In this document: piece after piece, positions 16,062 through 24,578 of the stretch | How positions within the stretch are numbered: position 1 is the stretch's first letter | Layout of the letters: every line of letters begins with the position of its first letter | Source of the DNA: Rickettsiales bacterium | Lineage (GTDB): Bacteria > Pseudomonadota > Alphaproteobacteria > Rickettsiales > UBA6187 | DNA: 32,634 nucleotides | Assembly: GCA_028223895.1 (NCBI GenBank) | Contig: JAOIVE010000013.1 | Coordinates: 1 to 32,634 of the forward strand | Reading direction: 5' to 3' | Made by a program: the position numbers and the translations under genes | The notes under the pieces: model-generated | The model's input: the letters and a program-made list of their open reading frames with translations, nothing else | Databases searched by the model: none | Told to the model about the DNA's origin: nothing

Positions 16062-16104
16062 AACAGGGTTTCCTATAAATAGAATTTTCATGCAAAAACC
16101 TGTT
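16062..16104 (+). other. Hairpin enclosing the third 15-base element
   Basis: AACAGG-GTTT at 16062-16071 can pair with AAACCTGTT at 16096-16104, with one bulged G, leaving the 15-base element in the loop. No T-run follows, so it is not a typical terminator. It may be a regulatory structure or coincidence. Confidence 0.3.
16074..16088 (+). repeat. 15-base element, copy C
   Basis: TATAAATAGAATTTT, identical to copies A and B, 68 bases before the start codon of the exported OB-domain protein. Confidence 0.6.
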
Positions 16105-16156
16105 TCATTGTATTCAACTTAATTAATTATAAAGTTTAAATTTAAGGAGAATTAAA

Positions 16157-16816
16157 ATGAAAAGTAGATTTTTAACTACAACAGCTATAGTAGGCGCAAT
16201 GCTATTTACATCTGCCAATGCCGAAGCTGCAAATCCTTTTAAACTAAAATATACCAATAATGACTGGATAAATGTCACTGGTAAAATTAAAGACATAAGT
16301 TCCGATCAATTTACTCTTGATTTTGATGATGGCATGATAACCGTGGAGATGGATGATTGGGATGGGTATGATGAGGCTCAGCTTTTGAAGAAGGGTGAAA
16401 CAGTTACAGTAAGCGGTGAGATAGATCATGACTTATATGAATCTAAAAAAATTGAAGCCAGTACTGTTTATTCCCATGATCGTACCACTTATTTCTACGC
16501 TAGCTCTGAAGATGAGGAGGATGGGTATTACTATAGTTATTACTCTTATCCAGCTGAAATTCCAGATGGTACATGGATGAATGTATCAGGTGTAGTAAAG
16601 AAAATTCATGATCGCGAACTGATTCTTCAGACAAGTGCTGGTGATATAGTAGTTGATACTAAAACCATGTCATATAATCCACTTGACGATTCTGGTTTTG
16701 TACAAGTGGATGTGGGCGACAAAGTCTATGTTTCTGGTGAGTTTGATGTAAACTTTTTTGATAAAAACGAGATAGATGCAAGCAGCATAGCTACAGTGGT
16801 AGAGTATAAAAGCTAG
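16157..16816 (+). CDS. Exported protein with two OB-like (BOF-type) domains
   Basis: A 219-residue secreted or periplasmic protein. Residues 1-24 are a signal peptide ending in ANAEA. Two homologous domains follow. The first (about 38-105) begins WINVTGKIKDI and ends with TVSGEIDHDLYESKKIEAS. The second (about 140-213) begins WMNVSGVVKKI and ends with YVSGEFDVNFFDKNEIDAS. Each resembles the small bacterial OB-fold domains of the YgiW/YdeI type. They are joined by a tyrosine- and acid-rich linker at about 108-135. Highly acidic overall, which fits a saline habitat. AAGGAG precedes the ATG. Ligand and function are unknown; stress-related relatives make a stress role reasonable. Confidence 0.7.
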   Translation: MKSRFLTTTAIVGAMLFTSANAEAANPFKLKYTNNDWINVTGKIKDISSDQFTLDFDDGMITVEMDDWDGYDEAQLLKKGETVTVSGEIDHDLYESKKIEASTVYSHDRTTYFYASSEDEEDGYYYSYYSYPAEIPDGTWMNVSGVVKKIHDRELILQTSAGDIVVDTKTMSYNPLDDSGFVQVDVGDKVYVSGEFDVNFFDKNEIDASSIATVVEYKS

Positions 16817-16833
16817 TTGTACTTTATGGTATA

Positions 16834-16873
16834 AAAAAAGCCCTTCTGTAAAAAAATTATGGAGGGCTTTTTT
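16834..16873. terminator. Strong bidirectional terminator
   Basis: AAAAAAGCCCTTC pairs with GGAGGGCTTTTTT (13 pairs including one G-T, loop of 14). The run of T on one strand and of A on the other allows termination in both directions, as expected between these convergent genes. Confidence 0.9.
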
Positions 16874-17315
16874 AAACTGCCAGAACTATAATCGCATAGC
16901 GCGTTGCTTTACCTATTGTTACTAATAATAAGAATATCCATATATTAGCTCTTAAAATTCCTGCAACTAATGTTAGTGGATCACCTATAAATGGCGCCCA
17001 TGCTAATAGCAGGCTCCAAATACCCCATTTCTGATAAAAATTTGTTGCCTTATTTATCATCTTTTCTTTTACAGGGAACCATTTGCGATCTTTAAAATGT
17101 ATTAAGTATCGCCCTAAGAACCAGTTGGCCAGTGCTCCCAGAACATTTCCTGTGGTTGCAATAATTATTAAGGCAAGGCTATTGTTATTGCCGGCAATTT
17201 TCAGACCAGCAACAGCAAATTCTGACTGTGCAGGCAATATTGTGGCGGCCAGAAAAGATATAATAAATAAATATAAAAGTTCAGAGATGTTATTCATAGC
17301 TAATGAGGTTAGCAT
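16872..17315 (-). CDS. YqaA-like DedA/VTT-family membrane protein
   Basis: A 147-residue inner-membrane protein of the YqaA branch of the DedA/SNARE-associated (VTT) superfamily, possibly a lipid scramblase or proton-dependent transporter. Hydrophobic helices alternate with a basic loop (GRYLIHFKDRKWFPVKEKM). A re-entrant-like LLAWAPFIGDPLTLVAGILR segment near 103-122 contains the conserved acidic and proline residues of the family. The listed start is ATG at 17315; ATG at 17297 would remove six residues. Its neighbour on the opposite strand, divergently transcribed, encodes another VTT protein. Confidence 0.85.
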   Translation of the reverse strand: MLTSLAMNNISELLYLFIISFLAATILPAQSEFAVAGLKIAGNNNSLALIIIATTGNVLGALANWFLGRYLIHFKDRKWFPVKEKMINKATNFYQKWGIWSLLLAWAPFIGDPLTLVAGILRANIWIFLLLVTIGKATRYAIIVLAV

Positions 17316-17479
17316 ATTACATTTACCTGGAAAACTTTAAACCTAAATAATTTGCACTACACAACATAATGTAATTTATTAAATAAGATCGCTGTGAATT
17401 GAAATGCTATTGAACTTGTAACTTTATACGGCTTTATAGCGAATAAAACACTATATTATAAAATGTTAAAAGAGATCTT
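17316..17479. promoter_or_regulatory. Divergent spacer, yqaA and arsS operon
   Basis: A 164-base AT-rich interval that must contain the promoters of both VTT genes. I find no strong consensus promoter or dyad. AAAAGAGAT just before 17480 is a modest ribosome site. Confidence 0.35.
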
Positions 17480-18169
17480 ATGAATAAAAAACTATTTAGA
17501 ATAATACTTCTTATTTTATTATCTTTTGCGTTGATAGCATTTTTTGCACTAGATTTGCAGCAATATGCAACATTAGAATATATTAAACAGCAGCATGATA
17601 TTTTTTCTCAATATTATCAACAAAATAGCTTTTTAATATTGGCCATATTTGCAATGGCTTACATTATGGTTACTGCCCTTTCTTTGCCACTTGCAACAAT
17701 ACTTACATTAATTGGTGGGGCGTTATTTGGGTTGCCTTTGGGTATTGTAATGGTTTCATTTGCCAGTTCAATTGGAGCAACATTGGCATTTTTAATGGCG
17801 CGTTTTATAGCAAGAGATTATATACAAAAAAATTATAAAAAGCAGCTTGGCAAGGTTAATCAAGGTTTTAAAAGCGAAGGTAAATTTTATCTTTTTGCCT
17901 TGCGGTTAGTTCCAATATTTCCATTTTTTATGGTTAATATAATTATGGCTTTAATGCCAATTAAAGTCTTGGCATTTTACCTTGTAAGTCAAATTGGAAT
18001 GCTGCCGGGAACTATAATATATGTATATGCAGGAACACAACTTGCACAGATTGAATCATTATCAGATATTGCTTCACCTTCGTTATTATTTGCATTTGCT
18101 TTGCTTGGTGTATTTCCACTTTTTACTAAAAAGCTTATTGAGTTTATGCGCAAGGAGAAAAATAAATGA
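17480..18169 (+). CDS. TVP38/TMEM64-family (VTT) membrane protein
   Basis: A 229-residue membrane protein with an N-terminal signal-anchor helix, a periplasmic loop (about 30-48) and a VTT core. The core has the family features: LPLATILTLIGGALFGLPLG near 70-89, and FALRLVPIFPFFMVN near 139-153 followed by GMLPGTIIYVYAGTQL. Members are thought to move lipids or small solutes across the inner membrane. Its stop overlaps the next start (ATGA). TVP38 and the flavoprotein reductase that follows are commonly adjacent or fused in proteobacteria, so the two probably work together. Confidence 0.9.
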   Translation: MNKKLFRIILLILLSFALIAFFALDLQQYATLEYIKQQHDIFSQYYQQNSFLILAIFAMAYIMVTALSLPLATILTLIGGALFGLPLGIVMVSFASSIGATLAFLMARFIARDYIQKNYKKQLGKVNQGFKSEGKFYLFALRLVPIFPFFMVNIIMALMPIKVLAFYLVSQIGMLPGTIIYVYAGTQLAQIESLSDIASPSLLFAFALLGVFPLFTKKLIEFMRKEKNK

Positions 18170-19590
18170 GCAGATATGATTATAATCTAATAGTAATTGG
18201 TGGTGGTGCTGCCGGTTTAGTATCAAGCTATATTGCGTCGGCTGCAAAGGCTAAGGTTGCTTTGATTGAAAAAGATAAAATGGGTGGAGACTGCTTAAAT
18301 ACAGGGTGTGTACCGAGTAAGGCGCTTATAAATTCAGCCAAAATAATTTCATATGCAAAAAATGCTAAAGATTATGGCTTTAAAAAAATGGATGTAGATT
18401 TTGACTTTGAAGATGTGATGAAACACGTGCATGGCACTATCAAAGCAATTGAGCCGCATGATTCACAAGAGCGTTATACAAAGCTAGGTGTTGATTGTAT
18501 AAAAGGTGATGCAAAAATTATTTCCGCAAATAAAGTTAAAGTAAATGGCAAGATATTGACCAGCCGCTCTATAATTATTGCAACTGGTGCCAGGCCAATG
18601 ATTCCACCAATTTTAGGTTTAGAAAAAATTGATTATTTAACCAGTGATAATTTGTGGAATTTAAAAGAACTTCCCAAAAAATTATTAGTTCTTGGAGGTG
18701 GCCCAATAGGGGTGGAAATGGCTCAGGCTTTTTCACGTTTGGGGTCAGAAGTTACGCTAGTTGAAATGGCCGAGCAAATTCTTATGCGCGAGGATGAGGA
18801 AGTTATAAATCTTGTAACAGAAAAATTTAACGCAGAAGGAATAAAAATACTAGCAAATCATAAAGCTAAGGAATTTAAGAAAAATAAGCTTATATGTGAG
18901 CATAAGGCAAGTGATGTTGAAATAAAATTTGATAAAGTGCTATTGGCATTAGGAAGAAAAGCTAATATTGAAGGCTTTGGTTTGGAAGATTTAGCAGTAG
19001 AAATCAGAAAAAATGCCACTATAGATGCAAACCCGTTTTTACAGACGAATATAGATGGCATTTATGTTTGTGGAGACGTGACAGGGCCATATCAATTTAC
19101 GCATATGGCAGCGCATCAGGCCTGGTATGCATCGGTAAACTCTTTATTCAGGCCTTTTAAGCAATTTAAGGTCGATTATTCAATAGTGCCATGGGCTACT
19201 TTTACTGATCCGGAAGTTGCCCGTGTTGGCCTAAATGAAAAAGAGGCAAAAGAAAAAAATATACCATATGAAGTTACAATTTATGGTATTGATGATTTAG
19301 ATCGCGCTATTATAGATTCTAAAGGATATGGGTTTATTAAGGTTTTAACCAAACCTAAAAAAGATAAAATTCTTGGAGTAACAATAGCTTGTGCCCATGC
19401 AGGTGATTTAATTTCTGAATATATACTGGCAATGAAAAATAATATTGGGCTTAATAAAATTCTGGGTACAATTCATATTTATCCAACATTTGCAGAAGCT
19501 AATAAATATGTAGCAGGGAAATGGAAAAGTAATAATATACCAGGATTTGCGGTTAATTTTCTGGAAAAATTTCATGCCTGGAGGAGATAA
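18166..19590 (+). CDS. Mercuric reductase-like flavoprotein disulfide reductase
   Basis: Full-length (474-residue) FAD/NAD(P) disulfide oxidoreductase. FAD loop GGGAAG (12-17), redox-active Cys43/Cys48 in GGDCLNTGCVPSK, NAD(P) loop LGGGPIGVEMAQ, second FAD motif YVCGDVTG, and a C-terminal dimerisation domain ending with a HIYPTFAEANK segment that holds the catalytic His and Glu. It lacks the N-terminal heavy-metal domain and C-terminal cysteine pair of true MerA, so mercury reduction is unlikely. Coupled to the TVP38 gene by a 4-base overlap and to arsS by one base. Substrate is unknown. Confidence 0.88.
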   Translation: MSRYDYNLIVIGGGAAGLVSSYIASAAKAKVALIEKDKMGGDCLNTGCVPSKALINSAKIISYAKNAKDYGFKKMDVDFDFEDVMKHVHGTIKAIEPHDSQERYTKLGVDCIKGDAKIISANKVKVNGKILTSRSIIIATGARPMIPPILGLEKIDYLTSDNLWNLKELPKKLLVLGGGPIGVEMAQAFSRLGSEVTLVEMAEQILMREDEEVINLVTEKFNAEGIKILANHKAKEFKKNKLICEHKASDVEIKFDKVLLALGRKANIEGFGLEDLAVEIRKNATIDANPFLQTNIDGIYVCGDVTGPYQFTHMAAHQAWYASVNSLFRPFKQFKVDYSIVPWATFTDPEVARVGLNEKEAKEKNIPYEVTIYGIDDLDRAIIDSKGYGFIKVLTKPKKDKILGVTIACAHAGDLISEYILAMKNNIGLNKILGTIHIYPTFAEANKYVAGKWKSNNIPGFAVNFLEKFHAWRR

Positions 19591-20543
19591 TGAAAACATT
19601 CAAGGCGGCTTTAAAGGAAAATAATATAGAGCTTAAGCGCTGCAAAATAAATATTTTGCAGGTGAATATTGGCAAAAGATGCAATCAGGCATGTCATCAT
19701 TGCCATGTTGAATCTGGCCCTAATCGTACAGAAAATATGGAGCTTGAGACGGTAGACAGAATAATTGAGCTGCTCAAAAAAGAACCGCAGATTAATATTG
19801 TTGATATTACAGGAGGCGCGCCTGAATTAAACCCTCACTTTCGTTATTTTGTCAAAGAAATCCGCAAAATGGGAAAAGATGTTATAGATCGCTGTAATCT
19901 TACCATATTATTTGAAAAAGATCAGGAAGATACGGCCAGCTTCCTGGCTGAAAATCAGGTTCAGATAGTTGCATCTCTTCCTTGTTATAAAGAAGATAAT
20001 GTCGATCAGCAGCGTGGTAAGGGAGTGTTTGGCAAAAGCATTAAGGCTCTAAGGATGCTCAATGATTTAGGATATGGCAAAGAAGATTCCAGTCGTATAT
20101 TAAACCTTGTATATAATCCGGTTGGGGAGCATTTGCCTCCCGCTCAAGCCAAGCTTGAAGATGATTATCATCAACATTTAAAGGATGAGTTTGGAATCGT
20201 ATTTAATCATTTATTTACTATAACTAATATGCCAATAAAGCGTTATGCCCATATGTTGGAGCGTGATGGTAAAATGGCAGATTATATGCAGCTTTTAATC
20301 GATAATTTTAATCCGCAAGCTGCAAAATCTGTAATGTGTAAAGAGCTTGTTTCAATAGGCTGGGATGGGCAGATTTATGATTGCGATTTTAATCAGATGC
20401 TTGAAATTCCACTTAACTGGAAATCAAAAAACCTATGGGATATAAATAGTTTAAGTGATATTGATTCAGATATTGCTGTTGCCAGCCACTGTTTTGGATG
20501 TACAGCAGGTGCAGGAAGTTCATGTGGAGGGGCTTTATTATGA
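19590..20543 (+). CDS. ArsS-type radical SAM protein (arsenosugar biosynthesis)
   Basis: Radical SAM enzyme of the ArsS family, which transfers a 5'-deoxyadenosyl group to dimethylarsinous acid on the way to arsenosugars. The iron-sulfur cluster cysteines are Cys31, Cys35 and Cys38 (CNQACHHCHVESGP), followed by the VDITGGAPELNP segment. The C-terminal domain ends in CFGCTAGAGSSCGGALL (301-317), the family signature. Some relatives use selenocysteine in this tail; here all positions are cysteine. Length 317 is normal. No ArsM methyltransferase is in the window, so the methylated substrate must be made elsewhere, or the protein has another role. Confidence 0.88.
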   Translation: MKTFKAALKENNIELKRCKINILQVNIGKRCNQACHHCHVESGPNRTENMELETVDRIIELLKKEPQINIVDITGGAPELNPHFRYFVKEIRKMGKDVIDRCNLTILFEKDQEDTASFLAENQVQIVASLPCYKEDNVDQQRGKGVFGKSIKALRMLNDLGYGKEDSSRILNLVYNPVGEHLPPAQAKLEDDYHQHLKDEFGIVFNHLFTITNMPIKRYAHMLERDGKMADYMQLLIDNFNPQAAKSVMCKELVSIGWDGQIYDCDFNQMLEIPLNWKSKNLWDINSLSDIDSDIAVASHCFGCTAGAGSSCGGALL

Positions 20544-20549
20544 GATGGT

Positions 20550-21179
20550 ATGTATATGCCTAAAACCTATCGAGATTCATATGCTATTAAATCAAATGTA
20601 GATCACCCCAAGATTATAGTGGGTGAAAGATCATATTATGCGGGATATTATCATGGGTCTAATTTTTTAGATTGTGTTTTATATCTTGATGATGCCGATA
20701 AGAAAAAAGATGTAGACCGCCTGATTATAGGGAAATATTGTTCTATTGCCAGCGGTGTAAAATTCATGCTCGGAGGAAATCAGGGGCATCGTCATGACTG
20801 GCTGGCGACATATCCTTTAGAAATTATAGAAGATACAAAAAATACTAAAAGAAAAATGCCAGCGGGGTATTTAGGTAAAGGCGATACTGTAATTGGCAAT
20901 GATGTATGGATTGGATTTGAGGCATTAATAATGCCGGGAGTTAAAATAGGTGATGGGGCAGTTATTGCGGCGCGTGCAGTGGTTACAAAAGATGTTGAGC
21001 CATATACAATTGTTGGAGGTAATCCGGCAAAGCTAATAAGAAAACGCTTAAACAACCAAGATATTGACTTTATGCTGGATATTAAATGGTGGGACTGGCA
21101 TGAAGATAAAATCAGAGAAAATATTGATGCTTTAAGAAAGTGCGATACAAAGCAATTAAAAAAGATCAAAGATGAATAA
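20550..21179 (+). CDS. CatB/Vat-like hexapeptide O-acetyltransferase
   Basis: A 209-residue left-handed beta-helix acetyltransferase of the xenobiotic (CatB/VatD) group. Hexapeptide repeats run from about 58 ([19 protein letters not shown]) and resume near 111-150 ([27 protein letters not shown]). The GNQGHRHDW loop at 76-84 holds the probable catalytic histidine (His80 or His82), and [12 protein letters not shown] is the usual end of the helix. Substrate not predictable; many members are chromosomal and not resistance genes. It starts 6 bases after arsS and its end overlaps the GST gene by 8 bases. Confidence 0.87.
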   Translation: MYMPKTYRDSYAIKSNVDHPKIIVGERSYYAGYYHGSNFLDCVLYLDDADKKKDVDRLIIGKYCSIASGVKFMLGGNQGHRHDWLATYPLEIIEDTKNTKRKMPAGYLGKGDTVIGNDVWIGFEALIMPGVKIGDGAVIAARAVVTKDVEPYTIVGGNPAKLIRKRLNNQDIDFMLDIKWWDWHEDKIRENIDALRKCDTKQLKKIKDE

Positions 21180-21810
21180 TTTACCAATATTATATAGTTT
21201 TAGAAGATGCCCATATGCTATGCGTGCAAGGATGGCAATTATATATAGTGGCTTAAAATGCATTTTACGCGAGGTTGATTTAAAAAACAAACCTGAGCAA
21301 TTGATGGAGATATCACCTAAGGCAACAGTGCCGGTATTATGTATGCCAGATGGCAGATTAATAGATGAAAGCCTTGATATAATTAAATATGCGATATCGC
21401 AGAATGATCCTGATGGCTGGGGTGATTTTGGCGGTGAATATGAAAATATAGTCAAAGTTAATGATATGGATTTTGTTCCTTTTTTAAGAAAATATAAGTA
21501 TTTTGAACGCTATAAGGAAAATAGTCAGGAATATTATCGCAAACAATGTGAAGAAATTTTCCTAAAAAAAATAGAGAAAAAATTATCAGAAAATAGCTAT
21601 CTGCTTGGCAATAAATTAACCGCTGCAGATATTGCAATAATGCCGTTTATTCGCCAATTTGCAGGAGTGGATAATTTATGGTTTGAATCTTGCGAATATA
21701 AAAACACAAGAAAATGGCTGACAAATTTGGTAAAAAGCAATTTGTTTGAAAAAATAATGATTAAAAACAAGCCCTGGAAAGAGGGCGATAAGCCTGTATT
21801 ATTTGCTTAA
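21172..21810 (+). CDS. Glutathione S-transferase family protein
   Basis: A 212-residue protein with an N-terminal thioredoxin-like domain ([17 protein letters not shown], with Cys13 where GSTs of the beta/omega type have their catalytic residue; the cis-proline ATVPVL near 51-56; and DESLDII near 65-71) and a helical C-terminal domain ([20 protein letters not shown] near 144-163). Likely glutathione-dependent thiol transfer or reduction. Last gene of the five-gene arsS operon; its stop overlaps the stop of phaC on the other strand (TTAA). A role in arsenic thiol chemistry is possible but only inferred from position. Confidence 0.88.
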   Translation: MNNLPILYSFRRCPYAMRARMAIIYSGLKCILREVDLKNKPEQLMEISPKATVPVLCMPDGRLIDESLDIIKYAISQNDPDGWGDFGGEYENIVKVNDMDFVPFLRKYKYFERYKENSQEYYRKQCEEIFLKKIEKKLSENSYLLGNKLTAADIAIMPFIRQFAGVDNLWFESCEYKNTRKWLTNLVKSNLFEKIMIKNKPWKEGDKPVLFA

Positions 21811-23579
21811 TCTGATCTTACAAGTACATATTCTCCAGGAGCTGGGCAAATTTCTTTTAATTTACCACCGCCAGCTATTCTTGATTTAACCTTTTGGCCG
21901 GAATGTTTTTGATTCCATTTATGCCAGTCATCCCACCATGAGCCTTCATGTTTCTGGGCTTTCTTAAGCCATTCATTGGCTGATTTTGGTTTTATATTAT
22001 TTGTCCAATAGCAATATCTCTTTTTAGCAGGAGGGTTAACTACGCCTGCAACATGCCCGGAATCACTTAAAACAAAATTTGTATCGCCGCTAAATAGATG
22101 ATTAGTTTTATAAGTTGTTTGCCATGGAGCTATATGATCTTCCTTTGTTGAAAGTATATATGCCGGCGTTTTTATTTTTTTTACGTCTATTGGAGTATTA
22201 TTTAGCTTTATGCCATTAGATTTTGCAAAAACATTGCGTAAATACATTTTTCTCAAATAAAAACTATGGGTTTCTGCTGGAAGGCGGGTAGAATCGGCAT
22301 TCCAGTATAATATATCAAACGGCATTGGTTCTTTGCCCATAAGATAATTATTAACTGCAAAAGACCATATTAAATCATTTGAGCGTAAAAGACTGAAAAT
22401 GCCACTCATCTCTGATCCATCAAGATAACCGACCTCTTTCATATGGCGGTCAGTTTCATCAATCTGGTCTTCGGAGATAAATAATGACATTTCTCCAACA
22501 TATGAAAAATCTACCATTGTGGTAAGCAATGAAGCTGCCTTAATCCGTTTATCATTTTTAGCAGCCATATAGGCTAAAGTTGCAGATAAGAGAGTTCCGC
22601 CAAGGCAATATCCCATAGCGGTTATTTCTTTTTCTCCGGTAGCTTTTTCAATTGCATCTAAAGCTGCCAGTGGCCCTTTTGTCATATAATCTTCAAATCT
22701 TGTTTTTGCTAAAGATTTATCAGGGTTAACCCATGAGATTATAAATACAGTATATCCCTTATCGACCAGCCATTTTACAAGAGAATTATTCTGTGAAAGA
22801 TCAAGTATATAATATTTATTTATCCATGCCGGAATTAATAATAAAGGAGTTTTATAGCATTTATCAGTTGAAGGAGAATATTGTATTAATTCCATCAACT
22901 CATTGCGCAATATCACACTACCTTTTGTAGATGCAATATTTTCTCCAAGTTTAAACGCCTTATCATTATAGCTTTTTATTTTCAAAGATGAGTTGTTTCT
23001 ATCCAGATCATTCAAGAAATTTCTAAAACCATGCGTAAGATTTTCGCCTTTTGTTTCAATTGTTTTTTTCAATACTTCGGGATTTGTAAAAACAAAATTT
23101 GTCGGGCTAAGGGCATTGATCCACTGCTTTGCATAAAACTGATATTTTTCCTTAGTTTTTGGATCAGATCCTGCAAGTTCTTCGGCAATGGCGTTAATTC
23201 TGTCAACTGTTAGTAAATATGATTGTTTTATAAAGTCAAAAAATATGCTTTGATTCCAATCTTCATCGCTAAAGCGTTTATCTTTAGGATCTGGAGTATA
23301 TAAAGGCTTGTTTTCCTCACCCATATAACGCCCAAGAGCATTGCCCCAGACTTTTGTATAATCTGTATATAAGTCAAGCTGCTGCTGATATAATTTATCA
23401 GGGTCTGCCATGGCTTTATTGGCAATTTCTCCCATATTCTGCCAGATTTTTTGCATTGGCATCATAGAAGGGAATATTTCCTTAGAGGTTTCTATGGCTT
23501 TTGAGGATATTTCTTTGTAAAGCTTAAATAGCTCATCAAGATTTTCAGGCAATTCATTTGAATCATCAACCTTGTTCAT
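21807..23579 (-). CDS. Class I polyhydroxyalkanoate synthase PhaC
   Basis: Polymerises (R)-3-hydroxyacyl-CoA into polyhydroxyalkanoate granules. The catalytic triad is visible: Cys325 in the lipase-like box GYCLGGTLL, Asp481 (STKEDHIAPW) and His509 (SDSGHVAGVVNPP). The PAWINKYYILDL and FIISWVNPD segments are typical of class I enzymes, as are the length (590) and the WWDDWHKW motif near the end. It follows serB with a 14-base overlap, so the two are co-transcribed. No phasin, phaA, phaB or phaR lies in the window. Confidence 0.96.
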   Translation of the reverse strand: MNKVDDSNELPENLDELFKLYKEISSKAIETSKEIFPSMMPMQKIWQNMGEIANKAMADPDKLYQQQLDLYTDYTKVWGNALGRYMGEENKPLYTPDPKDKRFSDEDWNQSIFFDFIKQSYLLTVDRINAIAEELAGSDPKTKEKYQFYAKQWINALSPTNFVFTNPEVLKKTIETKGENLTHGFRNFLNDLDRNNSSLKIKSYNDKAFKLGENIASTKGSVILRNELMELIQYSPSTDKCYKTPLLLIPAWINKYYILDLSQNNSLVKWLVDKGYTVFIISWVNPDKSLAKTRFEDYMTKGPLAALDAIEKATGEKEITAMGYCLGGTLLSATLAYMAAKNDKRIKAASLLTTMVDFSYVGEMSLFISEDQIDETDRHMKEVGYLDGSEMSGIFSLLRSNDLIWSFAVNNYLMGKEPMPFDILYWNADSTRLPAETHSFYLRKMYLRNVFAKSNGIKLNNTPIDVKKIKTPAYILSTKEDHIAPWQTTYKTNHLFSGDTNFVLSDSGHVAGVVNPPAKKRYCYWTNNIKPKSANEWLKKAQKHEGSWWDDWHKWNQKHSGQKVKSRIAGGGKLKEICPAPGEYVLVRSD

Positions 23580-24477
23580 CTTCTTTAAATTCCTTTTTGC
23601 TAAACCCCTGGGCGAATAATAGCGCTGTTAAATCGCCATGGTCAATTGAAAAATTAGCTTTTGCTTTTACTGATTCTTTTGCATGATAGGCAATTCCGAT
23701 TCCGGCTCCCAAAAGCATAGGCAGATCATTTGCTCCATCGCCAACAGCAATAGTATCGTTAACTGATATTTTTAATTTATCAATATTCAAATTAAGTGTT
23801 TTTAATTTAGAGTCCTTATCTAATATTGGTTCTATGACTTTGCCGGTAAGTTTGCCGTCAATAATTTGCAGAATATTTGCATGATCTTCATTAAAACCAA
23901 TAAGATCCTTTATTTTTGAGGTGAAATATGTAAATCCGCCGGAAACCAATAGGCAATATGCATCATTCTCCCTCATTGTTTTTAAAAGAGTTTTTGCACC
24001 CGGCATTAGTTGGATTTTTTTATCATATGTTTCTTTTAGTTGCGCTTCGTCTAAATCTTTTAGTAAGGCTACTCTTTCTCTGAGACTTTCAGAGAAATCA
24101 AGCTCACCATTCATTGCGCGCTCTGTTATTTGTGCAACTTTATCCTTTAATCCCAGATTATCTGCCAGCTCATCAATACATTCCTGCTGGATTATTGTTG
24201 AATCCATATCAGAAATTAATAATTTTTTCCTTCTATTATCTGTTTTCTGGCTGATGATATCAATTGGTAATCCTTCAAATTTTTCTTTTAAGATGATGCT
24301 GGCATTTTCAGGATCAAGATCTGAATATGTTATATCGCAGGCTTCATTTTTAGATAGCCATTTAAAGCCACTTATAACAGCGCCTTTTTTTTCCAAATGT
24401 TTAAAAGCCTTATTTATTATATTTTCATATAATTTAGGAGAATCAGGAGAATAGATTAAGGTAGTAACATTTTGCAT
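23566..24477 (-). CDS. Phosphoserine phosphatase SerB
   Basis: HAD-superfamily phosphatase for the last step of serine synthesis. The catalytic motif is DMDST with nucleophile Asp90 and acid Asp92, followed by the QQECIDELAD cap. Motif II is VSGGFTYF, and motif III/IV is VGDGANDLPML. An N-terminal regulatory-like segment of about 80 residues is usual for proteobacterial SerB. It is divergent from miaA, a common arrangement in alphaproteobacteria, and overlaps phaC by 14 bases. Confidence 0.95.
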   Translation of the reverse strand: MQNVTTLIYSPDSPKLYENIINKAFKHLEKKGAVISGFKWLSKNEACDITYSDLDPENASIILKEKFEGLPIDIISQKTDNRRKKLLISDMDSTIIQQECIDELADNLGLKDKVAQITERAMNGELDFSESLRERVALLKDLDEAQLKETYDKKIQLMPGAKTLLKTMRENDAYCLLVSGGFTYFTSKIKDLIGFNEDHANILQIIDGKLTGKVIEPILDKDSKLKTLNLNIDKLKISVNDTIAVGDGANDLPMLLGAGIGIAYHAKESVKAKANFSIDHGDLTALLFAQGFSKKEFKEDEQG

Positions 24478-24578
24478 ATTATAACTTTATATTTTGTAAA
24501 TTGTTGTCTTAATCACTAGGTTATGGCTATAATGCAGCCTTAAGTCAATTTAAACTGCTGCACAAAAATACATTAATT
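24478..24578. promoter_or_regulatory. Divergent spacer, serB and miaA
   Basis: A 101-base AT-rich interval between two divergent start codons. It must carry both promoters. I see no strong consensus elements or dyads. Confidence 0.35.

Noticed and set aside
18166-19590. True mercuric reductase MerA
   Set aside because: No N-terminal metal-binding domain, no C-terminal cysteine pair, and no other mer genes nearby; the TVP38 linkage points to the uncharacterised relative.
20550-21179. Chloramphenicol or streptogramin resistance gene
   Set aside because: Only the general fold is supported. It lies inside a metabolic operon with no mobile element, so a resistance role is not justified.
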